Shown here in pieces: positions 26,552-32,761 of a stretch of 35,146 nt of DNA. Positions within the stretch are counted from its first letter, which is position 1. Each line of letters opens with the position of its first letter. Source of the stretch: VFKU01 sp964620045. GTDB taxonomy: Bacteria > Hydrogenedentota > Hydrogenedentia > Hydrogenedentales > GCA-2746185. Under the pieces are notes generated by a model. It had not been told where the DNA came from, searched no databases, and was given only the letters and a program-made list of their open reading frames with translations. The position numbers were made by a program, and so were the translations under genes. The stretch lies in contig CAZUJL010000035.1 of NCBI GenBank assembly GCA_964620045.1, positions 1-35,146 on the forward strand, given 5' to 3'.

Positions 26552-27193
26552 ATGCTTAAAAAAATCACCAGCTATCTTTCAGCGCTTGGCTGGCTTCTTG
26601 AATTCTGCCTTTCTGGGGTGGCCGTTAGTGTGGCCGCAGCGTGCGGTATGACCGGATGGCCGCTAACTTTTTTTGGAGCCTTTACGGCAATTCTGATCGC
26701 CGTTGGATTGCATCACTTATGGCAATGGCTTCGCAGTAAACAGTGGCCGGAGACGCGAAATGTTTCTGACCTTGGAGTTACGCATCCGCTTGCATCGACT
26801 CGCGAGCTAGAAGCAGACGTTGTCAGTGAACGAACCGTACTTATAGAGCGAGTTATAAACGGCGACAACATGATCGTAGGAAAAACTTTTGTAAATTGCT
26901 CCATCATTGGCCCCGCTGTCCTGTTTTCAAATGACCCGTGGCCGGTCAGTGAATTCTCTGCAAATATTCGCGATGAACGTCACTTGGGTTTCGTATTTTT
27001 GCCAGTAGCTGAAGACTACCCTGTGCATGGTGGAATTCAGCTTCGAGGATGTACTTTCAAAAAATGTAAGCTCTTTTTTATCAACATGGTCCTACGTGTT
27101 CCAGTCGTTACGCCGTCAAATCCTGATACGTCAGCCGCTTCCCCACGCACTGATCCACCAGCGCATTCAGGCGGAGCAGAACGTGAGTCTTAA
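26552..27193 (+). CDS. Lower-GC membrane protein of unknown function, 3' end probably disrupted by transposase insertion
   Basis: A 213-codon frame starting at ATG 26552 with GGGAGG seven bases upstream. Two transmembrane helices (about residues 10-32 and 38-58) are followed by a soluble part. Stretches such as GKTFVNCSIIGPAVLF and GGIQLRGCTFKKCKLFFINM suggest short beta-helix coils of the pentapeptide-like kind. The last 29 codons run antisense through the 3' end of the transposase gene and become Pro/Ser/Thr-rich, so the native C-terminus has probably been replaced. Base composition to about 27100 is visibly lower in GC than flanking genes, suggesting acquisition by transfer. I recognise no family. 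The real stop is uncertain, and the gene may be a remnant. Confidence 0.55.
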   Translation: MLKKITSYLSALGWLLEFCLSGVAVSVAAACGMTGWPLTFFGAFTAILIAVGLHHLWQWLRSKQWPETRNVSDLGVTHPLASTRELEADVVSERTVLIERVINGDNMIVGKTFVNCSIIGPAVLFSNDPWPVSEFSANIRDERHLGFVFLPVAEDYPVHGGIQLRGCTFKKCKLFFINMVLRVPVVTPSNPDTSAASPRTDPPAHSGGAERES

Positions 27194-28040
27194 CGTTCCC
27201 GTCGTTCAACCGGAACGCGAACTCGTTCACGTAGCGCGCGAGGTGCTTCTTGCTGGCATGGTGGTAGACGCCGTGCAGGCCGCGCTTGAGCACCGCCCAC
27301 ACGCTCTCGATGCCCTGCGTACCCATACCGTTCTTAACGTACTCGGCCTTCTTGTGCTCGACCGTGTGGTGCGTGTACGCGCGGCTCAGCTTGCCGTACG
27401 ACGGATGCTCGTCCGTGCAAATCGTGGAGCCGGGTTCGACCGTGGAGAAAATCTCGCGCTCAAGATCGGCGCGGTTCGCGCTCTTGATGATTGTCGCCTT
27501 GACGTGTCCGCCGACCTCGCGCATCCCCATGACCATCGTCATGGTGTGCGAACCGTGCCCCGCGTTGAGGCGCTTGCTCTTGTGCTTGTTCGTCTCCTTG
27601 CCGCCGACGAACGTCTCGTCAACTTCCACGACGCCGTCAAGCGTCTCCATCGTATTGCCGCACGCCTCGCGCAGCCGGTGAAGCAGGAACCACGCCGCCG
27701 TCTGAGAGATCGACAACTCTTTAGAAAGCTGCAAGCTGCTGATCCCCTTGCGAGCGGTAAGCAGCAAGTACATGCCGTGAATCCACTTGTCCAGCGGCAT
27801 CTTGCTCGCCTCGAAGATCGTGCCCTTCAAGCAGCTAAAGTCCTTCCGGCACGCCGCGCAACGGTAGAAGCCCCGGCGACGCTCAGACGCGCGCTCCGCG
27901 ACGCGATCCTTGCCGCCGCAGTACGGGCACACCGGGCCGTTCGGCCAGATGCGGGACTGGAGGTAGTGGCGGGCGGTTTCCGAATCCGGGAACAACTGAA
28001 ACAACTCGCGCACGCTGATCGTCAACCCGTCGTTTGCCAT
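27108..28040 (-). CDS. IS1595-family (ISXO2-like) transposase
   Basis: A 310-residue apparently complete transposase. The N-terminal zinc ribbon has C38, C41, C61 and C64 (VCPYCGGKD and YRCAACRKDF). A helix-turn-helix-like segment ISSLQLSKELSISQTAAWFL follows. The ISXO2 catalytic domain shows VVEVDETFVGGKETNKHKSK (first Asp), STICTDEHPSYGKLSR (second Asp) and GIESVWAVLKRGLHGVYHH (third acidic/Asn position). The ATG at 28040 has GGAGG nine bases upstream; a TTG at 28049 is less likely. I could not find clear terminal inverted repeats or a target duplication, so the element's boundaries are undefined. Its 3' end lies in the tail of the membrane protein gene, as if it had inserted there. Confidence 0.93.
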   Translation of the reverse strand: MANDGLTISVRELFQLFPDSETARHYLQSRIWPNGPVCPYCGGKDRVAERASERRRGFYRCAACRKDFSCLKGTIFEASKMPLDKWIHGMYLLLTARKGISSLQLSKELSISQTAAWFLLHRLREACGNTMETLDGVVEVDETFVGGKETNKHKSKRLNAGHGSHTMTMVMGMREVGGHVKATIIKSANRADLEREIFSTVEPGSTICTDEHPSYGKLSRAYTHHTVEHKKAEYVKNGMGTQGIESVWAVLKRGLHGVYHHASKKHLARYVNEFAFRLNDGNVKTHVLLRLNALVDQCVGKRLTYQDLTA

Positions 28041-28067
28041 CGCTCGCAACCTCCATCCAATAAACTT

Positions 28068-28097
28068 ATTTTACTTGACCGGTCAAGTCAATGTCAA
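28068..28097 (-). promoter_or_regulatory. Strong candidate promoter of the transposase gene
   Basis: On the minus strand a consensus TTGACA (28092-28097) is followed after 18 bp by TAAAAT (28068-28073), about 28 bp before the ATG. The spacer contains the TTGACCGGTCAA palindrome, placed where a bound protein would block RNA polymerase. Confidence 0.65.
28075..28086. repeat. TTGACCGGTCAA palindrome, copy 2 (perfect)
   Basis: A perfect 12-bp palindrome, extended by AC and GT to 16 bp (ACTTGACCGGTCAAGT, 28073-28088). It sits between the -35 and -10 of the transposase promoter, an operator-like position. Confidence 0.65.
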
Positions 28098-28099
28098 GC

Positions 28100-28126
28100 A
28101 AAAAAACAGGCCAAGAATCTGGCCTG
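28100..28126 (-). terminator. Rho-independent terminator of the small basic protein gene
   Basis: A 7-bp stem (CAGGCCA 28107-28113, TGGCCTG 28120-28126) with a 6-nt loop is followed on the minus strand by seven T. It lies about 30 bp past the stop of the 28157-28354 gene and just ahead of the transposase promoter. Confidence 0.85.
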
Positions 28127-28156
28127 CTGGATAGGAAATACCGCGACGAGCGGGTT

Positions 28157-28354
28157 CTATTCGCCCTGCGCGGCCTTGCGCTTCTTGAGGTTGCGCAGGC
28201 GCGCGCGGACGCCCTTCATGGCGATCTCGCGCCGCTGCTCGGCTGTAAGCGCCTTGGCGCGGGCCTTGCCGCCCTTGAGGCCACCCAAGCGGCCTAGCGC
28301 GACTGCGGCGGGGTTCTTTTCAGGTTCGGATGGAGCGGGTTTAGGTTTCGGCAT
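28157..28354 (-). CDS. Small Lys/Arg/Gly-rich protein (KGGKAR-type), leaderless
   Basis: A 65-residue basic protein. After a Pro-rich start (MPKPKPAPSEPEKN) it reads AAVALGRLGGLKGGKARAKA, then LTAEQRREIAMKG and a Lys/Arg tail. Similar tiny proteins with ALGRLGGxKGGKARA and LTxEQRREIA segments are widespread as hypothetical proteins, to my recollection; they look nucleic-acid binding but no function is established. There is no Shine-Dalgarno before the ATG at 28354. Instead the promoter is placed so that transcription would begin at the ATG itself. The gene has its own terminator. It neighbours the transposase and carries a related palindrome upstream, so it may belong to the same mobile patch. 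An in-frame TTG at 28402 would place the start within the upstream palindrome and is less likely. Confidence 0.75.
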   Translation of the reverse strand: MPKPKPAPSEPEKNPAAVALGRLGGLKGGKARAKALTAEQRREIAMKGVRARLRNLKKRKAAQGE

Positions 28355-28360
28355 GGAGGT

Positions 28361-28389
28361 AGTATGAGGGAAACGGGCGATTCTGTCAA
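28361..28389 (-). promoter_or_regulatory. Candidate leaderless promoter of the small basic protein gene
   Basis: On the minus strand TTGACA (28384-28389), a 17-bp spacer and CATACT (28361-28366) are followed after six bases by the ATG (28354-28352). Transcription would start at or next to the A of the ATG. Confidence 0.6.
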
Positions 28390-28390
28390 G

Positions 28391-28402
28391 TTGAGCGGTC
28401 AA
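28391..28402. repeat. TTGACCGGTCAA-like palindrome, copy 3
   Basis: TTGAGCGGTCAA, one mismatch from the perfect copy at 28075-28086. It abuts the -35 of the small basic protein promoter with a 1-bp gap. Confidence 0.5.
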
Positions 28403-28537
28403 GAGACGCTGTGGAGCGTTCGTGGTAATTCCCGAAGAATCTCCCCGTCGGATAACCGTGAACTTCGTTTCTCATCGAACATTGCGCACACCATCGCTCC
28501 TTCGGTAACCTTCGGATCGGAAACATCGGAGTACGCC

Positions 28538-28885
28538 ATGAGCGGCGACACCATATTCGGGAAAATTCTGCGCGGCGAGATCCCGTCGAAAGAGGTCTAC
28601 TCCGACGACGAGTACTACGCATTCGCCGACATCAAGCCGCAGGCGCCGACCCATATCCTCATCATCCCGCGCAAGCCGCTCCCGAAAGTCAGCGACGCCA
28701 CGGACGCCGATCGCGCGCTCATGGGCGGACTGATCCTGACGGCGAACAAAATTGCGAAGAAACTCGGTCTGACCGAGAACGGATACCGGCTTGTGATCAA
28801 TTGCGGCCAGCACGGCGGGCAGGAGGTTTACCACCTGCACTTGCACCTGCTGGGCGGTCGGCAAATGTCGTGGCCGCCGGGCTGA
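28538..28885 (+). CDS. HIT family (HinT-like) nucleotide-binding hydrolase
   Basis: A 115-residue histidine-triad protein of the HinT branch, which hydrolyses purine nucleoside phosphoramidates and acyl-adenylates. The N-terminus MSGDTIFGKILRGEIPSKEV and the segment FADIKPQAPTHILIIPRKPL are typical. The catalytic triad is in EVYHLHLHLLGGRQMSWPPG at the C-terminus. I chose the ATG at 28538 with GGAG six bases upstream, because the longer frame to 28364 adds 58 residues unlike the family. aroE starts 5 bp after the stop, so the two genes are probably co-transcribed. The 183-bp region upstream, back to 28355, holds the small basic gene's promoter on the other strand and nothing else I can recognise. 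Confidence 0.95.
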   Translation: MSGDTIFGKILRGEIPSKEVYSDDEYYAFADIKPQAPTHILIIPRKPLPKVSDATDADRALMGGLILTANKIAKKLGLTENGYRLVINCGQHGGQEVYHLHLHLLGGRQMSWPPG

Positions 28886-28889
28886 GCCG

Positions 28890-29750
28890 ATGCACGCGAT
28901 AGACGCCGACACCGGCCTGTGCGGGGTCATTGGGCACCCCGTCAGCCACTCACTTTCCCCGCACCTGCACAACGCAGCCTTCGCGGCCACGGGGCTGAAT
29001 TTCGCGTATTTGGCCTTCGACGTGACCGAAGTGGGGCCGTTCCTGGCCGGCATGCGCGCCACGCCCAGTTTCCGTGGCCTCAGTGTCACCATCCCGCACA
29101 AGCTGGACGTCATCCCGCACCTCGATGCGCTCGACCCGCTCGCCAGGAAAATTGGCAGCGTGAACACGATCACCAACGAGGACGGCAAACTCACCGGCGC
29201 GACCACCGACGGCCTCGGCGCCGTGCGTGCCTTCGATCAGGCGAAGATAGACCTCACGGGTCGCCGAATTTTGTTTCTCGGTTCCGGCGGCGCGGTGCGC
29301 TCGGTCGCCTTCACCATGGCCGACCGCTGCATGCCGGGCCAAATCACGATCCTCGGGCGGACGCCGAGCAAAGTGGAGGCTTTGGCGGCGGATATTACGT
29401 CCGCCACGAAGACCCGCGTGCTCGCCGGCAGCCTTGCCGATGACCTCCGCGCCGCGATGGACGAGCACGAAATCGTCGTTCAGGGTACGCCCGTGGGCAT
29501 GGGCGAGAAACAAGACCCGAAGAGCTGTGTTCCGCGCGAAACGATCAGCGGCGAGCATGTAATCTTCGACATGGTCTATCGCCCGCACCGCACCCAGCTC
29601 ATCCAGGATGCCGAACGCGCCGGTGCCGCCGTCATCTACGGCATCGAGATGCTCATCCACCAAGCCGCCCTCCAGTTCGAACGCTGGATGGGCCAGGCCG
29701 CACCGGTTAGCGCCATGCGCGCTGCCGCGAATGCCGCGCTCAACAAATAG
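28890..29750 (+). CDS. aroE: Shikimate dehydrogenase (NADP)
   Basis: Reduces 3-dehydroshikimate to shikimate, the step before the kinase domain encoded at 22589-24202. The 286-residue protein has the substrate-binding N-terminus (CGVIGHPVSHSLSPHLHNAA), catalytic K71 in TIPHKLDVI, N92 in GSVNTI and D107 in ATTDGLGAV. The nucleotide-binding motif is FLGSGGAVRSVAF, and the C-terminus has YGIEMLIHQAALQFERWMG. The ATG at 28890 lies 5 bp after the HIT gene. It is separated from aroA-aroKC by the accessory patch at 26390-28402, which raises the possibility that aro genes were once closer and the patch came between them. Confidence 0.95.
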   Translation: MHAIDADTGLCGVIGHPVSHSLSPHLHNAAFAATGLNFAYLAFDVTEVGPFLAGMRATPSFRGLSVTIPHKLDVIPHLDALDPLARKIGSVNTITNEDGKLTGATTDGLGAVRAFDQAKIDLTGRRILFLGSGGAVRSVAFTMADRCMPGQITILGRTPSKVEALAADITSATKTRVLAGSLADDLRAAMDEHEIVVQGTPVGMGEKQDPKSCVPRETISGEHVIFDMVYRPHRTQLIQDAERAGAAVIYGIEMLIHQAALQFERWMGQAAPVSAMRAAANAALNK

Positions 29751-29770
29751 CCGATAGGTGGCAAGTGGTT

Positions 29771-29870
29771 AGCCCCGAAGGGGGCGTTCTAAGGTAGCCT
29801 AGGGCAGAGTGAGCGAAGCGAACGCCGCCCTGGGTCTCAAGTCCCAATTTACCAAGAGCCCTGTAAGGGC
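29771..29870 (+). repeat. Intergenic repeat-like region with three hairpins
   Basis: The 245-bp gap after aroE holds three stem-loops: GCCCC/GGGGC (29772-29776 with 29781-29785), CCTAGGGC/GCCCTGGG (29798-29805 with 29827-29834, one G-T pair) and GCCCT/AGGGC (29858-29862 with 29866-29870). Phrases such as AGCCCCGAAGGGGG and AGAGCCCTGTAAGGGCG resemble dispersed intergenic repeats of environmental bacteria. No T tract follows, so termination is doubtful. I see no gene between 29751 and 29995. Confidence 0.5.
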
Positions 29871-29995
29871 GATCTCGGGTGACTCATGTTGCCCGTACCC
29901 ACGCAACCCCAAGCGCCTTCCTTGTTTACGCCGCTCCAAAGTTGTAAAGTCTTATCCCGTATGCCGCGCAGTTTGGCACAGGTGGTCGCGGCCCC

Positions 29996-30847
29996 ATGTC
30001 GAGTACATCCTCAATTATGGTTATTTCGAAGTTTATCGGTAAGAACTGCATCGTTCCGGAATTAGAATCAGACACGAAGGCGGCGGCGGTTCGCGAGCTT
30101 ACGCACCTCCTGTTCGACCGGAAAAAAATCCCCGACGTCGCGGTAGCGCTCGACCAAATCGTCGCGCGCGAAGCGACCGAGAGCACCGGCATCGGCAACG
30201 GCATCGCCGTGCCGCACGCGCGCATTCCCGGCATGAAGAGCCTGGCGTGCGCCGTGGGCCGTGCGTCGAAGGGCATCGACTTCATGTCTGTCGACCGCTC
30301 GCCGGTAAACCTCGTGTTCCTGATTTGCTACCCGCCCTCGCAGCAGACGACGTACTTGAACTTTGTCGCCACGGTCGCGCGTTTGCTGGGCGACAAGGAA
30401 CATTTCAAAGCACTGCTCGGCGCCGACGACGCCGACACCATGTACACCTTGCTCGAGGAAGTCTCGCAGTCCTTCGACGATCACCACGAGACCAAGCTCA
30501 GCGCGATCAAGGCCGATCCGAAACTGAAAGACATTAAAGACGGCCATGCGGATCTGCTCCTGCTCGCGCGCTTGCAGCTTCACCTCGAAATGCTCGGCGC
30601 GTCGAAGACCGGCAAAAAGAAAATCGATGAACGCATCGAGAGCATTCGCGCACTCGTCGATCCGCGCGTGCTGCGCCACTTCGACAAGCTGTTGAAAGGC
30701 CGCGCGCCCGCGCTCGTGCCGGTGGAAGGCGACACCTGCCAGGGGTGCTTCATGCGTCTGCCGTCAAAGTTCGTGCAGGAAGTGCGGCGCGACACCGCAC
30801 ACATTCACACATGTATTAACTGCAGCCGGTATATCTACGTAGTCTGA
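29996..30847 (+). CDS. PTS EIIA (fructose/nitrogen type) fused to a C-terminal zinc ribbon
   Basis: A 283-residue fusion. Residues 9-160 are a type 2 EIIA domain (Fru/Ntr), with phosphorylation site H74 in GNGIAVPHARIPGM and the segments GIDFMSVDRSPVNLVFLICY and LNFVATVARLLGD. Residues 183-240 form helices, including a Lys-rich turn. Residues 246-283 are a four-cysteine zinc ribbon (C248, C251, C273, C276 in CQGCFMRLP and HTCINCSRYIYV), resembling the C4 zinc-ribbon domain of coiled-coil CdsZ-like proteins. A phosphorylation-regulated EIIA joined to a zinc ribbon suggests a signalling protein rather than a sugar transporter part, since no EIIB or EIIC is nearby. The ATG at 29996 has AGGTGG ten bases upstream; the ATG at 30017 is an alternative. 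It heads an operon with a cyclic-nucleotide-binding protein. Confidence 0.85.
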   Translation: MSSTSSIMVISKFIGKNCIVPELESDTKAAAVRELTHLLFDRKKIPDVAVALDQIVAREATESTGIGNGIAVPHARIPGMKSLACAVGRASKGIDFMSVDRSPVNLVFLICYPPSQQTTYLNFVATVARLLGDKEHFKALLGADDADTMYTLLEEVSQSFDDHHETKLSAIKADPKLKDIKDGHADLLLLARLQLHLEMLGASKTGKKKIDERIESIRALVDPRVLRHFDKLLKGRAPALVPVEGDTCQGCFMRLPSKFVQEVRRDTAHIHTCINCSRYIYVV

Positions 30848-30863
30848 ACCGCGGGGCAGAACC

Positions 30864-31307
30864 ATGGCGCTGAGTGCTCAAATCGAGAATGTCCTTCGCA
30901 AGGTGGACATCTTTCAAAGCCTGACCCCCAACGACATCGGCACCATCTTCAGTCATTGCCAGACGATGAATGTGCAGAAAGACCAGATGCTCTTTCAAAA
31001 GGGCACGGTCGGCAACCAGATGTTCGTCGTGTTGTCCGGCTCCTTCGCGCTCTACGATGGCGCGCGCCAGCTCGCCACGTTCCGCCCCGGCGATACCTTC
31101 GGCGAAATGTCGCTGCTGCTGCACGAACCGCGTGTCGGCATGGTGAAGGCGATTGAACTGAGCCAAGTCATGGTCCTCGACGAGCGGCTCTTCGAAAAGC
31201 TCCTCACCAAGCGCGTCGCCGTGCAAATGCTGCTGAATATGTCGCGCATGCTGGCCAAGCGATTGAAGGGTGCAGACCTCACCATTCGCGAGATCGAGGG
31301 GCGGTGA
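30864..31307 (+). CDS. Stand-alone cyclic nucleotide-binding domain protein
   Basis: A 147-residue protein made of one cNMP-binding beta-barrel with flanking helices. The start is IENVLRKVDIFQSLTPNDIG, the strand region FQKGTVGNQMFVVLSGSFAL, and the phosphate-binding cassette FGEMSLLLHEPRVGMVKA, with the conserved Gly-Glu and Arg. There is no DNA-binding helix-turn-helix: the sequence ends at IREIEGR right after the C-helix. It is therefore a sensor or adaptor rather than a Crp-type regulator. It begins 16 bp after the EIIA/zinc-ribbon gene and its stop overlaps the GTG start of the phosphodiesterase gene (GTGA at 31304-31307). Ligand identity (cAMP, cGMP or none) cannot be told. Confidence 0.9.
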   Translation: MALSAQIENVLRKVDIFQSLTPNDIGTIFSHCQTMNVQKDQMLFQKGTVGNQMFVVLSGSFALYDGARQLATFRPGDTFGEMSLLLHEPRVGMVKAIELSQVMVLDERLFEKLLTKRVAVQMLLNMSRMLAKRLKGADLTIREIEGR

Positions 31308-32713
31308 CCCGCGCGGCTCGCCGCGTACTGATCATCGGGCTCGACTGCGCCGCGCCAAAATTCGCGTTCGACACCGAAAACCTTCCGCTGCCCAATCTGC
31401 ATCGCCTGATGCGCGAAGGCCTGTACGGCGAACTCCGTAGTTGCGATCCGCCCATCACCGTCCCCGCGTGGAGCTGCATGACCACCGGCCGCGACGCCGG
31501 CATGCTGGGGGTCTATGGCTTCCGAAATCGCCGCGATTACTCCTACGGTCCGCTCGCGCTCGCGAGTTCGCTCGACATCAAAGAGAAGCGTCTCTGGGAC
31601 TATGCCGGTGACGCCGGACTGAACTCGATCGTCCTCGGTGTCCCGCAGACCTATCCGCCGCAGCCCGTGCGCGGATGTCTCGTGACCGATCTCCTCACGC
31701 CCAGCACCTCGGTGCAGTACACGTATCCAGAAGCGCTCGCGCCCGAACTGCGCGCAGCCGCGGGGGAGTACATCATCGACGTGCCTGATTTCCGCGCCGA
31801 TGCGCGCGAGGGTCTCGCCGATCAGCCAAGTTTGGCTGACCGTATCCACGCGATGATGCACAATCGGTTCGACTACGCCGAGCACCTGGTGCGCACGAAA
31901 CCCTGGGACCTCTGCATGATGGTCGAGATCGGCCTCGATCGCATCCACCACGCGTTCTGGCAAGATGCCGATCCAGAACACCCGGCCTATCGCGCAGGCA
32001 ATCCATACGAACGCGTGATCCCCGATTACTATCGCGCGCTCGACGCGCGCATCGGCCGCCTGCTCGACGTCGTTGGCCCCGAGACCACCGTGCTCGTCGT
32101 CTCCGATCACGGCGCGTGCGCGATGCAGGGTGGTTTCGCCATCAATCAGTGGCTGATCGAAAACGGCTACCTCACACTCAAGGCCATGCCCTCTGCGCCC
32201 GTGCCACTCACGCCCGATATGGTCGACTGGGGCCGCACCTGGGCCTGGGGCGAAGGCGGCTACTACGCGCGCATCTGCCTGAACGTCGCCGGCCGCGAGC
32301 CGCAGGGCGTCGTCTCTCGCGCGGCCTATGACCCGCTCCGCAGCGAGCTCATCGCCAAACTGGAAGGCGTCTGCAAGCCAAATGGCGAGCTCCTCGGAAA
32401 TTTTGTATTGAAACCCGAAGCAATTTATGACACGGTTAATGGCGTCGCGCCGGATTTGCTGGCTTACATCGGCGGCTTGGCGTGGCGATCCGTGGGGAAG
32501 GTGGGCGGGGACCTGTTTTGGCGGGGGAACGATGCCGGGCCCGACGGCGCAAATCATGATTTCTCCGGGATCATCGTCATGCACGGTCCGGGTGTCGCGC
32601 CGCGCCCCGAGCGCCTCATCTACAGCATGTTCGGCGTCGCGCCGACCGTTCTCGCTCTTCTCGGCCTTCCGATTCCAGAATCCTTCAACGGCTATGACAT
32701 CCTCAGCATGTAG
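31304..32713 (+). CDS. AlkP-superfamily type I phosphodiesterase/pyrophosphatase-like protein
   Basis: A 469-residue metal-dependent phosphotransfer enzyme of the nucleotide pyrophosphatase/phosphodiesterase group. D14 in LIIGLDCAAP is the first metal ligand. The nucleophile is expected at T52 in CDPPITVPAWSCMTTGRDAG. Later ligands are in VEIGLDRIHHAFW, VLVVSDHGACAM and the C-terminal GPDGANHDFSG. There is no signal peptide, so it is probably cytoplasmic, unlike many family members. The GTG start at 31304 overlaps the cNMP-binding gene stop and implies equal production. The substrate may be a nucleotide sugar, phosphodiester or lipid-linked phosphate; the glycosyltransferase downstream favours a glycan-related substrate. 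Confidence 0.87.
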   Translation: MTRAARRVLIIGLDCAAPKFAFDTENLPLPNLHRLMREGLYGELRSCDPPITVPAWSCMTTGRDAGMLGVYGFRNRRDYSYGPLALASSLDIKEKRLWDYAGDAGLNSIVLGVPQTYPPQPVRGCLVTDLLTPSTSVQYTYPEALAPELRAAAGEYIIDVPDFRADAREGLADQPSLADRIHAMMHNRFDYAEHLVRTKPWDLCMMVEIGLDRIHHAFWQDADPEHPAYRAGNPYERVIPDYYRALDARIGRLLDVVGPETTVLVVSDHGACAMQGGFAINQWLIENGYLTLKAMPSAPVPLTPDMVDWGRTWAWGEGGYYARICLNVAGREPQGVVSRAAYDPLRSELIAKLEGVCKPNGELLGNFVLKPEAIYDTVNGVAPDLLAYIGGLAWRSVGKVGGDLFWRGNDAGPDGANHDFSGIIVMHGPGVAPRPERLIYSMFGVAPTVLALLGLPIPESFNGYDILSM

Positions 32714-32735
32714 GGGCGGGGCCCAGTCCCCGCCC
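32714..32735 (+). repeat. GC-rich hairpin between phosphodiesterase and glycosyltransferase genes
   Basis: A perfect 8-bp stem, GGGCGGGG (32714-32721) and CCCCGCCC (32728-32735), closes a CCCAGT loop directly after the TAG. There is no T tract, so it is more likely a repeat or mRNA 3'-end stabiliser than a terminator, and the glycosyltransferase may still be co-transcribed. Confidence 0.65.
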
Positions 32736-32761
32736 TCATTCCGGCGCAGAGGATCACGCGC

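Noticed and set aside
27027..28367. 446-codon plus-strand frame across the transposase
   Set aside because: Antisense shadow of the ISXO2-like transposase and of the small basic gene; arginine-rich with no motif.
28364..28537. In-frame 58-codon extension of the HIT gene, with GGAGG four bases before the ATG at 28364
   Set aside because: The extension has no HIT-family resemblance. The GGAGG coincides with the spacer of the opposite-strand promoter, and a good ribosome-binding site precedes 28538.
29751..29995. Possible non-coding RNA or tRNA in the gap after aroE
   Set aside because: Only short unconnected hairpins are visible, with no promoter-terminator pair and no conserved RNA fold I recognise.
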